64,000 nt of DNA from positions 124,001 to 188,000 of the forward strand of contig NZ_ATVQ01000003.1 of NCBI RefSeq assembly GCF_000420805.1. Reading direction: 5' to 3'. The notes under the pieces were generated by a model. That model saw nothing but the letters and a program-made list of their open reading frames with translations, was not told the DNA's origin and ran no database searches. The stretch is from Yaniella halotolerans DSM 15476 (GTDB lineage: Bacteria > Actinomycetota > Actinomycetes > Actinomycetales > Micrococcaceae). A program made the position numbers and the translations under genes. Shown here piece by piece: positions 28,669 through 37,973 of this stretch (positions within the stretch are counted from its first letter, which is position 1; each line of letters starts with the position of its first letter).

Positions 28669-30189
28669 TTAGTTCGTCGACTCACCTTTGTCATTGCGGC
28701 TAACAACCTGACCGTTGCGACGACGGGTGCGGTTGCGACGGCGGCGTGGCTGCTGGTTGGACTGCTGGTCGTCACCTTGCTTCTCGGCTGCTGGTTTGCC
28801 TGAGCGGGTACGCTGACGCTGCCGACCTTGTCCGCCACCGCGATTGCCGCCTTTACCTGAGCGTTGACGTCCGCGTGACGACTGCTTGCGGCCGCGTTTA
28901 TCTGGTCCACCGAGCTCTTCAGTATGTTCGGAGTCCAGACCTTCGCGGGTACGCTGAGCTTTCGGCAATCGGCCCTTTGTGCCTTCTGGGATATCCAGGT
29001 CTTCATACAGGTGTGGTGAAGCTGAATACGTTTCGATTGGCTCAACTTGCTCAATTTCCAGGGCCTGAGCAATCAGCTTCCAACGTGGCATGTCTTCCCA
29101 ATCCACCAGGGTCACGGCAATGCCGGTGAGTCCAGCGCGACCGGTACGGCCAACACGGTGGAGGTAGGTTTTTTCATCGTCGGGTGCTTGGAAGTTGAAC
29201 ACGTGCGTTACTGCTTCCACATCGATCCCGCGGGCAGCCACATCGGTGGCTACGAGCACATCAATTTTGCCATTTCTAAACGCGCGGAGCGCTTGTTCGC
29301 GAGCGCCTTGTCCGAGGTCACCGTGGAGGGCACCGGCTGCGAAGCCGCGACGCTCGAGTTCCTCGGCCACCCGCGCGGCAGTACGCTTGGTGCGGGTGAA
29401 GATGATGGTCAGTCCGCGGCCACGTGCCTGCAGGGCACGGGCCAACAGCTCGTCTTTATCCATGTGGTGAGCACGGTAGACCAGCTGACGAATATCGCGT
29501 TTGACCAGCGAATCATCCTCGGGATCAGAGGCTGAGATATGGGTCGGCTGCACCATATAGCGACGAGCCATATTGATCACAGCTCCCGGCATGGTTGCCG
29601 AGAAGAGCATGGTCTGACGTTTTTCAGGCAGGGCCTGCAGCAGCGTCTCGACGTCTGGCAAGAAGCCCAGATCTAACATCTCATCGGCTTCGTCCAAGAC
29701 GATGGTTTTGACCTGGTTCAGGTTGAGGTAACGCTGCTTCATGAGGTCGATGAGTCGACCGGGTGTACCAACAATCACATCGACGCCGCGTTGGAGTTCT
29801 GCGATTTGTGGTTCGTAGGCACGGCCACCATAGATGGACCCGATCCGTACCGACAATTTTTTGGCGGCATTTTCTAAGTCTTTGGAGACTTGGACTGCTA
29901 GTTCACGTGTTGGTGCCACGATCAGTGCCTGTGGTGCACCCGGTGATGCTAACTGGTCGTATCCTGCATCGTCTGGGCCGACGATGTGCTGCAGCACGGG
30001 TAGTCCGAAGCCCAGGGTTTTTCCGGTACCGGTTTTTGCTTGTCCGATGATGTCTTGGCCATCAAGTGCGATGGGCAACGTCATGGACTGGATGGGAAAC
30101 GGCTGCTCAATACCTTGGTCTGCCAGCGCCTCAACGATACTGGGGCTTAAGTTAAAGTCTGCAAACGTTTCGTTGTGAGTATTTGTCAC
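28669..30189 (-). CDS. DEAD-box RNA helicase (RhlE-like)
   Basis: ATP-dependent RNA helicase of 506 residues. Motifs in order are the Q motif (PFPIQSMTLP), motif I AKTGTGKT near residue 51, PTRELA, motif II DEADEML, SAT, ATDVAARGID and HRVGRTGRAG. The last 100 residues are Arg/Gly/Gln-rich and disordered, a common RNA-binding tail. It probably remodels structured RNA in ribosome assembly or decay. It starts with GTG at 30189, with AAGGAA about ten bases upstream. It shares the neighbourhood of DUF3107 and TetR genes seen around rhlE in mycobacteria. Confidence 0.92.
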   Translation of the reverse strand: MTNTHNETFADFNLSPSIVEALADQGIEQPFPIQSMTLPIALDGQDIIGQAKTGTGKTLGFGLPVLQHIVGPDDAGYDQLASPGAPQALIVAPTRELAVQVSKDLENAAKKLSVRIGSIYGGRAYEPQIAELQRGVDVIVGTPGRLIDLMKQRYLNLNQVKTIVLDEADEMLDLGFLPDVETLLQALPEKRQTMLFSATMPGAVINMARRYMVQPTHISASDPEDDSLVKRDIRQLVYRAHHMDKDELLARALQARGRGLTIIFTRTKRTAARVAEELERRGFAAGALHGDLGQGAREQALRAFRNGKIDVLVATDVAARGIDVEAVTHVFNFQAPDDEKTYLHRVGRTGRAGLTGIAVTLVDWEDMPRWKLIAQALEIEQVEPIETYSASPHLYEDLDIPEGTKGRLPKAQRTREGLDSEHTEELGGPDKRGRKQSSRGRQRSGKGGNRGGGQGRQRQRTRSGKPAAEKQGDDQQSNQQPRRRRNRTRRRNGQVVSRNDKGESTN

Positions 30190-30374
30190 TATCGAGTAAT
30201 TCCTTAATGATCGATGTTCAGCACAAGAGGTGTGCCTACGGAGCCGATCGTGGATAAGTCAAAAGCAACAGATACGCATTCACGTACGACCGGTCATCCT
30301 TCAGTGTAAGTCAGGGGATCCAAACATGTGGACCAGCATCCAAGTCTACCTTGTTAAAACAGAGTTGGTGTCGG

Positions 30375-30599
30375 TTAGCCAGCTACGAAACCAACACGGC
30401 GTGCACTAGCATCGCCAATTTCGACATAACCGAGCACACCAGCTGGCACAACAACGGTGCCGCCCTTGTTGTCAGTCAGTTCGAGGTTGGTGCCGTCGTT
30501 GACTGCGGCACGGACTTTTTCGGTAACGTCGTCTTTGGACATGTCGGTTTCAAACGCGATTTCACGAGCGACGTTCTGGATGCCAATACGAATTTCCAC
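30375..30599 (-). CDS. DUF3107 family small protein
   Basis: Protein of 74 residues starting VEIRIGIQNVAREIAFET, the DUF3107 family found in actinobacteria (mycobacterial homologue Rv3208A/TB9.4). Function unknown to me. It starts with GTG preceded by a strong AGGAGG. It lies after the tetR gene, separated from it by a terminator, so it has its own promoter or depends on readthrough. Confidence 0.88.
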   Translation of the reverse strand: MEIRIGIQNVAREIAFETDMSKDDVTEKVRAAVNDGTNLELTDNKGGTVVVPAGVLGYVEIGDASARRVGFVAG

Positions 30600-30615
30600 G
30601 GTTCTAGTCCTCCTA

Positions 30616-30652
30616 GAAAAACAATGAGTGGTAGCTTCAGTTCCACCACTCA
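30616..30652 (-). terminator. Terminator after the tetR gene
   Basis: Eight-base arms TGAGTGGT and ACCACTCA enclose a 12-base loop and, read on the minus strand, are followed by TTGTTTTT. It lies between tetR and the DUF3107 gene. Confidence 0.7.
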
Positions 30653-30695
30653 GCTTAGATGAGATTATTGGGTGATTGGTTGAGGGGCGTCATCA

Positions 30696-31355
30696 CTACG
30701 CTGATGGATTATTGGACAGATCAAATCCGATAGCGCCGTGTGCGACGAAGCGAAACGTATCTTCTACTGCAGCTTCCAGCGGGAGGCGTTCGCCACCCGA
30801 CTCTTCGCCGACATAGTGTTCTGCCCAACGAACGGCCATGTAAATGACCACCGAGGCAATACCCCCGGCGATAAATTCGGAACTTGTTGGACTCAAGATC
30901 GAATTATCGAGCAGATACGGTGAGATGAACTCTACGAGCTCTTCGAGGAACTGTTTCTTACGATCTTCAAGCTCTGCCGGATTATCCATGGTCGTATCCA
31001 GGATCAAACGGTAGAGGCCACGTGGATCCGACGTAAATTCAAAGACACCGTAGACAGCTTGGTAAACCTGCTGTTCATCCGCGTCTTCGGCATCTGGGTC
31101 CACAGCCTTCATCCGCGAAGTAATGGCATCTCGTAGCGCATCAAATTCCACGTCAAGCAGCGTGAAATACAGGTCACGCTTATTATGGAAGTGTTGGTAC
31201 AACACCGGTTTTGAGACAGAAGCGTGCAGCGCAACTTCATCCATGGTGGTGTGCGCATAACCGTGCTGGGCGAAGATATCTAGAGCAACTTCAATAAGCT
31301 GGGCGCGACGTTGTTCCCTGGTCATGCGAGTTGCTGATTTTTTGCTCTTTGGCAT
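30696..31355 (-). CDS. TetR-family transcriptional regulator
   Basis: Repressor-type protein of 219 residues with an N-terminal helix-turn-helix (about residues 18-65; the recognition part reads VSKPVLYQHFHNKRDLY) and a variable C-terminal ligand domain. A GGAG sits six bases before its ATG. Its position beside DUF3107 matches Rv3208 of mycobacteria, so it is a conserved core gene rather than an accessory one. Ligand and targets unknown. Confidence 0.88.
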   Translation of the reverse strand: MPKSKKSATRMTREQRRAQLIEVALDIFAQHGYAHTTMDEVALHASVSKPVLYQHFHNKRDLYFTLLDVEFDALRDAITSRMKAVDPDAEDADEQQVYQAVYGVFEFTSDPRGLYRLILDTTMDNPAELEDRKKQFLEELVEFISPYLLDNSILSPTSSEFIAGGIASVVIYMAVRWAEHYVGEESGGERLPLEAAVEDTFRFVAHGAIGFDLSNNPSA

Positions 31356-31404
31356 GCAGCACTCCGTTCGGGATTGGCTCTTCTACGTTGCCGTATGCGG
31401 CAGG

Positions 31405-32760
31405 TTATGCGGTCCGTTGACGAACGGCTGTGGCATCGAGTGTTTCGACGGTAGGTTCGGAGCGGTCGCTGTTGCGTCGTGGTGCGGACTCTTCGACGTT
31501 GAGACCAAAAACCGTCTCGAGCGCGGCTTCGTACTCTTCGAGCGTACCGTCGGCGGCTGCTTGACGTGCGCGAACAGTCGGTTCGTGGAGCATCTGACGC
31601 ACCATGCGACGCATGGCAAGCTGAACTTCTTCTGCCGCAGCGGTGCATCCGTGTCGATCCCGGACTCGTTGCATTTCTTCTTCGAGGACCGCCATGGTGT
31701 GGCTGCGCAGGGTCACGATGGCATCGGCGGCATTCCGTTCGCGCTTGGCGGTCAAATAGTCATCGACGGCAGAATCTACCAGCTGTTGTGCCTGCGTGAT
31801 GGATGCTTGCTGCTCGGTTGGCGCCGCCATCTTCACAGATTCCAGGGTGATCAGGTCGACAGCAGGCAGATCACCAATGGCCGGATCGAAGTCATGTGTC
31901 AGGGCCAGGTCGAGCACGGTGAGTCGATTGGGCGTTCCCTCGCGAAGTGCTGCCAGTTGATCTGCGCTGACAGTGCGTTCGCCACCGGAAACACCAATCA
32001 GGACGTCAGCTTCAGCAAAGGCACCCTCAACTTCGGAGCCGCCTAATGCCATGGCCCAACCGCCACGATCGGCTACGAATTGTTCTGCGCGACCAGATGA
32101 GGAATGCACTGCCACATTCTTGGCGCCGCGAGCTTCGAGCTGGGCCAACGTCGTGCCAGCGTAGGCACCGGTGCCCACCATCAAAATGTTGGCGTCTTCC
32201 CAGAACCGGCGTGCCCCAACTACTGAGGTGCCGGCCCGGAGTTCGGTCGCCAAGTCCAGGGCTACTGAAACAATTGAACGACCAGTTGAACCCAGCGCTG
32301 TCTGCGCACCAATATCTTTGGCGGTACGGCTGGCGGATTCAAAAAGTTTTGTGAGTGAGCCGGTGCTGTGGCCAGCTTCGCGTGCATCGGCTAAAGCGCG
32401 GCGTACCTGCCCGGCGATCTCGCGTTCGCCTACAACAGCTGATTTGAGGCCTGAGCCGACTTCGAAGAGGTGTCGTACGGCAGCATCATTGCGGTGGAGA
32501 CGAAATGCGGCAGCAACGTCCTCATAGGAGAGGCCTGCGCTGTGAGCAATGGCATGCAGGATTTCATCGGCTGCTTGTTCAACATCTGAGGTGCCGGCCT
32601 CAGCATAGAGTTCTAGCCGGTTGCACGTCGACAGGGTTACGAGACCGGAGACTGTGTCGGACGAGAGCGATTCTGAGACCTCTGAGGCGCCGCTAGCAAG
32701 TTGCGCCACCGTCTCGAGGTCTAACCAGGTGTGCGCAGCGACTAATGAAAACATCACCAC
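31405..32760 (-). CDS. hemA: Glutamyl-tRNA reductase
   Basis: Enzyme of 451 residues, the first committed step of the C5 heme pathway: NADPH reduction of glutamyl-tRNA to glutamate-1-semialdehyde. The catalytic Cys46 lies in TLSTCNRLE; a substrate-binding GEREIAGQVRRAL motif and the NADPH-binding segment (ILMVGTGAYAGTTLAQL) follow, then the helical dimerisation domain. AGGA is six bases before the GTG at 32760, which I take as start; an in-frame ATG is at 32754. It is divergent from hemE with 131 bases between them, so both directions of heme synthesis are probably controlled from one region. Confidence 0.95.
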   Translation of the reverse strand: MVMFSLVAAHTWLDLETVAQLASGASEVSESLSSDTVSGLVTLSTCNRLELYAEAGTSDVEQAADEILHAIAHSAGLSYEDVAAAFRLHRNDAAVRHLFEVGSGLKSAVVGEREIAGQVRRALADAREAGHSTGSLTKLFESASRTAKDIGAQTALGSTGRSIVSVALDLATELRAGTSVVGARRFWEDANILMVGTGAYAGTTLAQLEARGAKNVAVHSSSGRAEQFVADRGGWAMALGGSEVEGAFAEADVLIGVSGGERTVSADQLAALREGTPNRLTVLDLALTHDFDPAIGDLPAVDLITLESVKMAAPTEQQASITQAQQLVDSAVDDYLTAKRERNAADAIVTLRSHTMAVLEEEMQRVRDRHGCTAAAEEVQLAMRRMVRQMLHEPTVRARQAAADGTLEEYEAALETVFGLNVEESAPRRNSDRSEPTVETLDATAVRQRTA

Positions 32761-32891
32761 AATGCGTCCTATCGTACGAAATTTGAAGACCGGATCAAAA
32801 TGCCCTGGCAGGTTTCGCTGTTGGAGGTACAGAGGGGCTTTTGGGGAAACGTGCAGGAATTGATGAGTAGATGCTGGAATAATAGGCAGGC

Positions 32892-34019
32892 ATGAACCAA
32901 GAGTTTTCTCCGGTACTGCCGGCCAATCACCCGCTCAGAACTGAAGACTCGGCACAGTCTACTGCCCAGTCAGCCCTCATTAAAGGTTATCGAGGCGAGG
33001 TGCCAGATCGTCGACCGGTCTGGTTTATGCGCCAAGCCGGACGATCCCTGCCGGAATATCGCAAGCTACGCGAAGGCACCACCATGCTCGATTCGTGCCT
33101 CATTCCAGAAATGGCATCGGAAATTACACTGCAACCGGTGCGTCGCCATGACGTTGACGCTGCAATTTTCTTCTCCGACATTGTCATTCCGCTCAAACTT
33201 GCGGGTGTGGGTGTGGAAATTCAGCCCGGCGTTGGACCAGTCTTGGACGCGCCAATCCGGACACCCCAGGACATCGCGAATCTCCCGGAGATCACCGATG
33301 AAATGTTCGAGCCGATCACTGAAGCCGTGAAATTGACCGTTGCGGAACTCGGACCACGCCCACTGATCGGGTTCGCGGGTGCACCCTATACCGTTGCGGC
33401 GTACATGGTCGAGGGCCGCCCGTCCCGGGATCACCTTGGACCTCGCACCATGATGTACAACGACCCTGAGTCTTGGGACCGTTTGATGTCGTGGACAGCC
33501 GAAGCCTCCGGACGGTTCCTGCGCGCTCAGATCATGGCGGGTGCTTCCGCTGCCCAACTCTTTGATTCCTGGGCGGGCTCGCTGTCTCGCACCAATTACT
33601 TAGACAAGGTCATGCCGTATTCACAGCAAGCCTTGGAACACATCGAAGATCTGACCGGCGACAACGGGGTGCCACTGATTCACTTTGGCACCGGGACAGG
33701 AGAAATCCTCGATCTCATGCGCGACACCGGCGCAACCGTGGTGGGCGTCGACTACCGACTCCGGTTGGACGAAGCCAACCGCCGCCTGGGCAATACGCCT
33801 GGTCCTGATGGTCGAACCAACGTCGTCCTACAGGGCAACATTGACCCCGCCCTGTTGGATGCAGACTGGGACGTTCTCGAAACCCACGTCCGTGAAGTCA
33901 TCGCCCAGGGCGCCAAGGCCCCCGGTCATGTACTGAACTTGGGTCACGGGGTGCCACCGACCACGGATCCAACCGTGCTGACGCGCCTGGTCGAACTCAT
34001 CCACTCCATCGACTACTAA
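32892..34019 (+). CDS. hemE: Uroporphyrinogen decarboxylase
   Basis: Enzyme of 375 residues that removes four carboxyls from uroporphyrinogen III to give coproporphyrinogen III. The N-terminal signature PVWFMRQAGRSLPEYR holds the conserved Arg residues of the active site, and the catalytic Asp is in the FFSDI segment near residue 96. It is first in a seven-gene rightward operon, and its stop directly abuts the ATG of cgoX. Confidence 0.96.
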   Translation: MNQEFSPVLPANHPLRTEDSAQSTAQSALIKGYRGEVPDRRPVWFMRQAGRSLPEYRKLREGTTMLDSCLIPEMASEITLQPVRRHDVDAAIFFSDIVIPLKLAGVGVEIQPGVGPVLDAPIRTPQDIANLPEITDEMFEPITEAVKLTVAELGPRPLIGFAGAPYTVAAYMVEGRPSRDHLGPRTMMYNDPESWDRLMSWTAEASGRFLRAQIMAGASAAQLFDSWAGSLSRTNYLDKVMPYSQQALEHIEDLTGDNGVPLIHFGTGTGEILDLMRDTGATVVGVDYRLRLDEANRRLGNTPGPDGRTNVVLQGNIDPALLDADWDVLETHVREVIAQGAKAPGHVLNLGHGVPPTTDPTVLTRLVELIHSIDY

Positions 34020-35462
34020 ATGACCCACGTTGTCATAGTCGGTGCCGGAATGGCCGGTCTGATCGCCGGATACTCTGCGATCAAGGCCGGCCATACTGTG
34101 ACTGTCCTGGAAGCCAGCGGACGGCCTGGCGGAGCCGTGCAAGCAGAACACCTGGAGCTGCCCGAAGGGGTGCTTGCGGTTGATGCCGGAGCAGAAGCCT
34201 ACGCTGCACGTTCCACCGTGCTCGACGAGCTCCTCAAAGATCTTGGACTCGCCGACGACATCGTGACCCCAAATCCTGCCGGGTCCTGGATGTACCTGCC
34301 CGATGTCGGTGCGGTCCCCGCCCCGCGGGTGGGTATGTGGGGCATCCCCGGGGATCCAACGGCACAAGAGGTCGTTGCAGCGCTGGGTGTGGACGGGGCT
34401 GCTCGAGCCGCTCAAGATCTGCACACCCCCATGGATCTCTGGGCCAAACGACGTGCCGCCGGTGCAGCCATTACCGTCGGCGAGCTAGTGGCCGACCGCT
34501 TTGGCCCCGTCGTCGTTGAGCGGCTCGTTGCCCCGGTGGTGGCCGGTGTGCACTCTGCCGACCCCTATGACGTCGATATCGACAAAATCGCTCCGGGTCT
34601 CGTCGATAAAGCCATCGAGCAAGGTTCGGTCGCCAAGGCCATCGCGGACCTGAGAGCGGCAGCGCCACCCGGTGCCGCTGTGAAATCCGTGCGCGGGGGC
34701 ATGCAACAACTCGTCAACGCATTAGTTACTTTCGTGCAGGCGCGCGGTCAACTCGAATATGGGGCTAAAGCTATTGCGTTGGATATGGAAACCCGCACCG
34801 TCGTCACCGAAACACGGCAGCGTGTTCAAGGCGACCACATCGTCTTGGCCGTAGATGCTCCAACCGTTCACGACTTGCTTGCCACCAGCACTGCACTGCC
34901 GCAGCGTGCCGAACTTCCGGCGCAACCAGCACTTGGCGCGGGCGTCGCACTGGTCATTATGGCGGTGGACTGTAACGCGCTGGATGCGCAGCCGCGCGGC
35001 ACCGGCATCCTGGTGTCACCAAACGTCACTGACGTCGCAGCCAAGGCTGCCACCCACGTCACAGCAAAATGGCAATGGGCCCGTGACGACGCCCAGGAAC
35101 TGAAGAAGCACCGGCATATTGTGCGATTGAGCTACGGCAGAGTCACCGACTCGGCTGACGGATCGGCGCCCGGCCATGACACCGCAGAGCAAGAACTCCT
35201 GCGGCTGGCGCGGAAGGACCTGTCCAGGATGTTCGACGTTGCCGAAGAAGACATCGGCGATAACCTGGCCCAGGTTGCAATTATTCGTTGGCGCACTTCG
35301 ATGCCGCTGACAACACCGGAAAACTCCCGCCGAATCGCAGGGCTCCAAGAAGCCGTCCAAGATATCGACGGGTTGCACCTGACCGGTGCATGGTTTGCCG
35401 GAACGGGGCTCGCAGCTATCGCCCACCACTCTTTAGCATTAAGTTTTAATCCACTACAGTAA
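34020..35462 (+). CDS. cgoX: Coproporphyrinogen III oxidase, FAD-dependent (HemY/HemG type)
   Basis: Flavin oxidase of 480 residues. The N-terminal dinucleotide motif VIVGAGMAGLIAGYSA binds FAD, followed by EASGRPGG. The C-terminal FAD motif reads TGAWFAGTGLAAIAH. In Gram-positive bacteria this HemY-type enzyme oxidises coproporphyrinogen III to coproporphyrin III rather than acting on protoporphyrinogen; the hemQ gene that follows supports that route. Its ATG directly follows the hemE stop. Confidence 0.92.
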   Translation: MTHVVIVGAGMAGLIAGYSAIKAGHTVTVLEASGRPGGAVQAEHLELPEGVLAVDAGAEAYAARSTVLDELLKDLGLADDIVTPNPAGSWMYLPDVGAVPAPRVGMWGIPGDPTAQEVVAALGVDGAARAAQDLHTPMDLWAKRRAAGAAITVGELVADRFGPVVVERLVAPVVAGVHSADPYDVDIDKIAPGLVDKAIEQGSVAKAIADLRAAAPPGAAVKSVRGGMQQLVNALVTFVQARGQLEYGAKAIALDMETRTVVTETRQRVQGDHIVLAVDAPTVHDLLATSTALPQRAELPAQPALGAGVALVIMAVDCNALDAQPRGTGILVSPNVTDVAAKAATHVTAKWQWARDDAQELKKHRHIVRLSYGRVTDSADGSAPGHDTAEQELLRLARKDLSRMFDVAEEDIGDNLAQVAIIRWRTSMPLTTPENSRRIAGLQEAVQDIDGLHLTGAWFAGTGLAAIAHHSLALSFNPLQ

Positions 35463-35481
35463 TTTCTACAGCCTGTAGAAA
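35463..35481. promoter_or_regulatory. Dyad-symmetric site upstream of hemQ
   Basis: Perfect arms TTTCTACAG and CTGTAGAAA are separated by a single base, placed between the cgoX stop and the hemQ ribosome site. A one-base loop cannot form a stable hairpin easily, so an operator is more likely than a terminator. The TACA...TGTA core recalls BlaI/CopY-type sites, but their usual central spacing is two bases and here it is three. Confidence 0.5.
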
Positions 35482-35497
35482 ATCACAAGGAGCAGAA

Positions 35498-36208
35498 GTG
35501 ACTGAATCAACCAAAGTCGTGCAAGGCCAAGAGTCTGCCACGAGCTGGTTTACCACCTACACCGTATTTGCCCGCAAGAACGACGCGCCTGCCAAGTCCG
35601 ATGCAGACATCACTGATGACAATCAAGAGTTCGCCACTCTGGTCGAAACTCTGCAGTCCAACGGCGTGACGGTCCGCGGACTCTACGACGTCTCCGGCAT
35701 GCGTGCCGAAGCTGACATTATGGTGTGGATGTGGTCCAAATCCCCAGAAGCGCTGCAGGACGCTATCCGTCAGGTACGTCGCACAGGACTGTTCTCAACC
35801 ACGACCATGGTGTTCACCGCGATGGGTGCAGATCGCATGGCAGAATTCAATCCGGAGCACGTCCCGGCCTTTACCGAAGGTCGCAAGCCGCGCAAATGGC
35901 TCTGCTTCTACCCGTTCGTCCGTTCGTATGACTGGTATACGCTCGATCCCAAGGAGCGCGCCCGCCTGCTGCGTGGCCACGGTCAGCTCGGTCAAGAATT
36001 CCCGGACGTTTGGGCCAACACCGTCTCGGCCTTCGGCCTTAACGACTGGGAATGGCTGCTCGGCCTGGAGTCGCCGCGCCTCGACTTGTTGGTCGATATG
36101 ATGCGCTCGCTACGCAATAACGAAACCCGCCACTACGTGCGCGAAGAAGTACCGTTCTACACCGGTCGCTACATTGAAATCGACGAAGTTGCAGGAGTGT
36201 TGGCCTAA
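35498..36208 (+). CDS. hemQ: Coproheme decarboxylase HemQ (chlorite dismutase-like)
   Basis: Protein of 236 residues of the chlorite dismutase-like family. It converts coproheme to protoheme with peroxide in the coproporphyrin-dependent pathway of actinobacteria and firmicutes. The conserved YPFVRSYDWY segment (near residues 135-146) contains the reactive tyrosine candidate, and the RHYVREEVPFYTGR region follows the proximal-side segment. It starts with GTG, with AAGGAG five bases upstream. Its stop overlaps the hemC ATG (TAATG). The palindrome just upstream may give it separate control inside the operon. Confidence 0.93.
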   Translation: MTESTKVVQGQESATSWFTTYTVFARKNDAPAKSDADITDDNQEFATLVETLQSNGVTVRGLYDVSGMRAEADIMVWMWSKSPEALQDAIRQVRRTGLFSTTTMVFTAMGADRMAEFNPEHVPAFTEGRKPRKWLCFYPFVRSYDWYTLDPKERARLLRGHGQLGQEFPDVWANTVSAFGLNDWEWLLGLESPRLDLLVDMMRSLRNNETRHYVREEVPFYTGRYIEIDEVAGVLA

Positions 36209-37212
36209 TGGCCTACCGTATTGGAACCCGCGGTTCCGCACTTGCCACCACCCAAACCCAATGGGCGGCAGATGCGATGTCGAGCGAGGACGCCGTATTC
36301 GAACAGGTAATCATTACAACCAAGGGTGACGTCACCACCGGGTCGCTGGCCAACCTGGGCGGTACCGGCGTGTTTGCCACCGCGCTGCGCCAGGCTGTGA
36401 TCAACCAGGAAGTCGATATGGCGGTGCATTCGCTCAAAGACCTCCCGGCCAAACAGCCACCCGAGCTGCGTATTGCGGCCATTCCCGAACGGGCAGATGT
36501 CCGCGACGCACTGTGCGCATCGAACGGTTGGACGCTTGAGACGCTACCCACCGGTGCCCGAATCGGAACCGGTTCACCACGACGTGTCGGCCAACTTTTG
36601 GCGCTCCGTCCCGATCTTGAACTGGTCGATATTCGCGGCAACGTGCATACCCGGCTAGCACGCGTGGCTGGTTACGAACAGCATCACGATAATGCGCCTG
36701 CGGCAGCGGGCTCGCCCAAAGGCGACCTCGACGCCGTCGTATTGGCTTGTGCCGGACTCGATCGTCTCGAACTCCAGTGGGCCATCACCGAGCGCATCGA
36801 TTCGGCCAGCATGTTGCCCGCACCCGGGCAAGGATCGCTGGCCGTCGAAGTCTCTGCCGAGCATGCTCTGGACGCACCGTTGGCAGCTGCTCTGGACAAT
36901 CTTGAACAGGCCGGTGCACGGTTGGAAGCCACAGCCGAGCGCGCACTGCTAGAAACCTTAGAGGCCGGTTGCGCAGCACCACTGGGCGGCTTAGCCAGGT
37001 ACAGCAACGGCACATTGCACATGGACGCGATCGTCACCGCCATGGACGGTAGCAAAACCATGCGACGCGAAGCCTCCACGAGCATCGAGGTCGAGGCCGT
37101 CACCGACGCAACCCGCGAGACCGCCTACGCGCTGGGCGTCGAAGTGGCCAACATGTTGATCGCCGATGGCGCCGACTTGCTGGGCGCTGGACCGCCACGC
37201 GGCACTCGATGA
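36208..37212 (+). CDS. hemC: Porphobilinogen deaminase (hydroxymethylbilane synthase)
   Basis: Enzyme of 334 residues that joins four porphobilinogens into hydroxymethylbilane. The dipyrromethane cofactor cysteine is Cys255 in EAGCAAPLGG. The catalytic Asp is in HSLKDLP near residue 79, and Arg-rich substrate contacts are in GTGSPRR and DIRGNV. It overlaps hemQ by one base and hemD by four, indicating tight coupling. Confidence 0.96.
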   Translation: MAYRIGTRGSALATTQTQWAADAMSSEDAVFEQVIITTKGDVTTGSLANLGGTGVFATALRQAVINQEVDMAVHSLKDLPAKQPPELRIAAIPERADVRDALCASNGWTLETLPTGARIGTGSPRRVGQLLALRPDLELVDIRGNVHTRLARVAGYEQHHDNAPAAAGSPKGDLDAVVLACAGLDRLELQWAITERIDSASMLPAPGQGSLAVEVSAEHALDAPLAAALDNLEQAGARLEATAERALLETLEAGCAAPLGGLARYSNGTLHMDAIVTAMDGSKTMRREASTSIEVEAVTDATRETAYALGVEVANMLIADGADLLGAGPPRGTR

Positions 37213-37955
37213 GAATCATTCTGACCCGTCAACCTGCTCAGGCCGGCCGTATTGAGGCCGGCCTGCAGCAGTTGGGCCACCACATCGGGTTCTTACCACT
37301 CACGGATTTCCAATATCCCCAAGACACCGAAGCGCTTGATGAACTGGTAGCCGGCCTCCACGCTGGGACCTGGAACACGCTCCTATTGACCAGCCCCAAC
37401 ACCATTCGGGCTCTCGTGGCCCGCGGTTGGGAACCAGCCGTAACCGAACATCACACGACCATCGCGGTTACCGGCCCTGGAACCGCACGAGTACTCCATG
37501 ATTTCGGGGCCCGTCGAACACCCTGGATGCCGAAAAACGACGCCTCAGCAGCCGGCATCCTTGAACAATTTCCGACCGGCCCCGGCACACTTGCCCTTCC
37601 ACAGGGCGCTGCGGCCGGCGACGCCATGCGAGCCGGGCTCACCCAGCGTGGCTGGCACGTCACCCACGTCGCCGCCTACCACACGGTCGACTACCCGGCG
37701 CAGGCCGACCTTGCCCTCATGCCCGCACAGTCCGGTATCTTGGAACCAACAGACCTGAATACCCACGACGTCGTCGTGCTCACTGCACCGAGCGCGGCTC
37801 GGCGTTGGGCAACCAGCGCAGTGCCGGTCCAGGCCGTCATTGCGATCGGTCAGCCAACGCGGCGAGCCGCCTACGAAACCGGAATTAGCTTGGCAGCCAC
37901 GGCCACATCCCCTGACGCCGCTGGCATCGCCGCCGTCGTCGATACACTTGAGTAG
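37209..37955 (+). CDS. hemD: Uroporphyrinogen-III synthase
   Basis: Enzyme of 248 residues that cyclises hydroxymethylbilane with inversion of ring D. Its primary sequence is poorly conserved as usual; recognisable parts are the N-terminal LTRQPAQAGRIEAGL, the LLTSPNTIRALVARG segment, and a two-domain fold with the C-terminal VLTAPSAARRWA. Its ATG overlaps the hemC stop (ATGA). The operon position makes the assignment safe. Confidence 0.9.
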   Translation: MRIILTRQPAQAGRIEAGLQQLGHHIGFLPLTDFQYPQDTEALDELVAGLHAGTWNTLLLTSPNTIRALVARGWEPAVTEHHTTIAVTGPGTARVLHDFGARRTPWMPKNDASAAGILEQFPTGPGTLALPQGAAAGDAMRAGLTQRGWHVTHVAAYHTVDYPAQADLALMPAQSGILEPTDLNTHDVVVLTAPSAARRWATSAVPVQAVIAIGQPTRRAAYETGISLAATATSPDAAGIAAVVDTLE

Positions 37956-37973
37956 CAATCTCGAAAGGACTTC

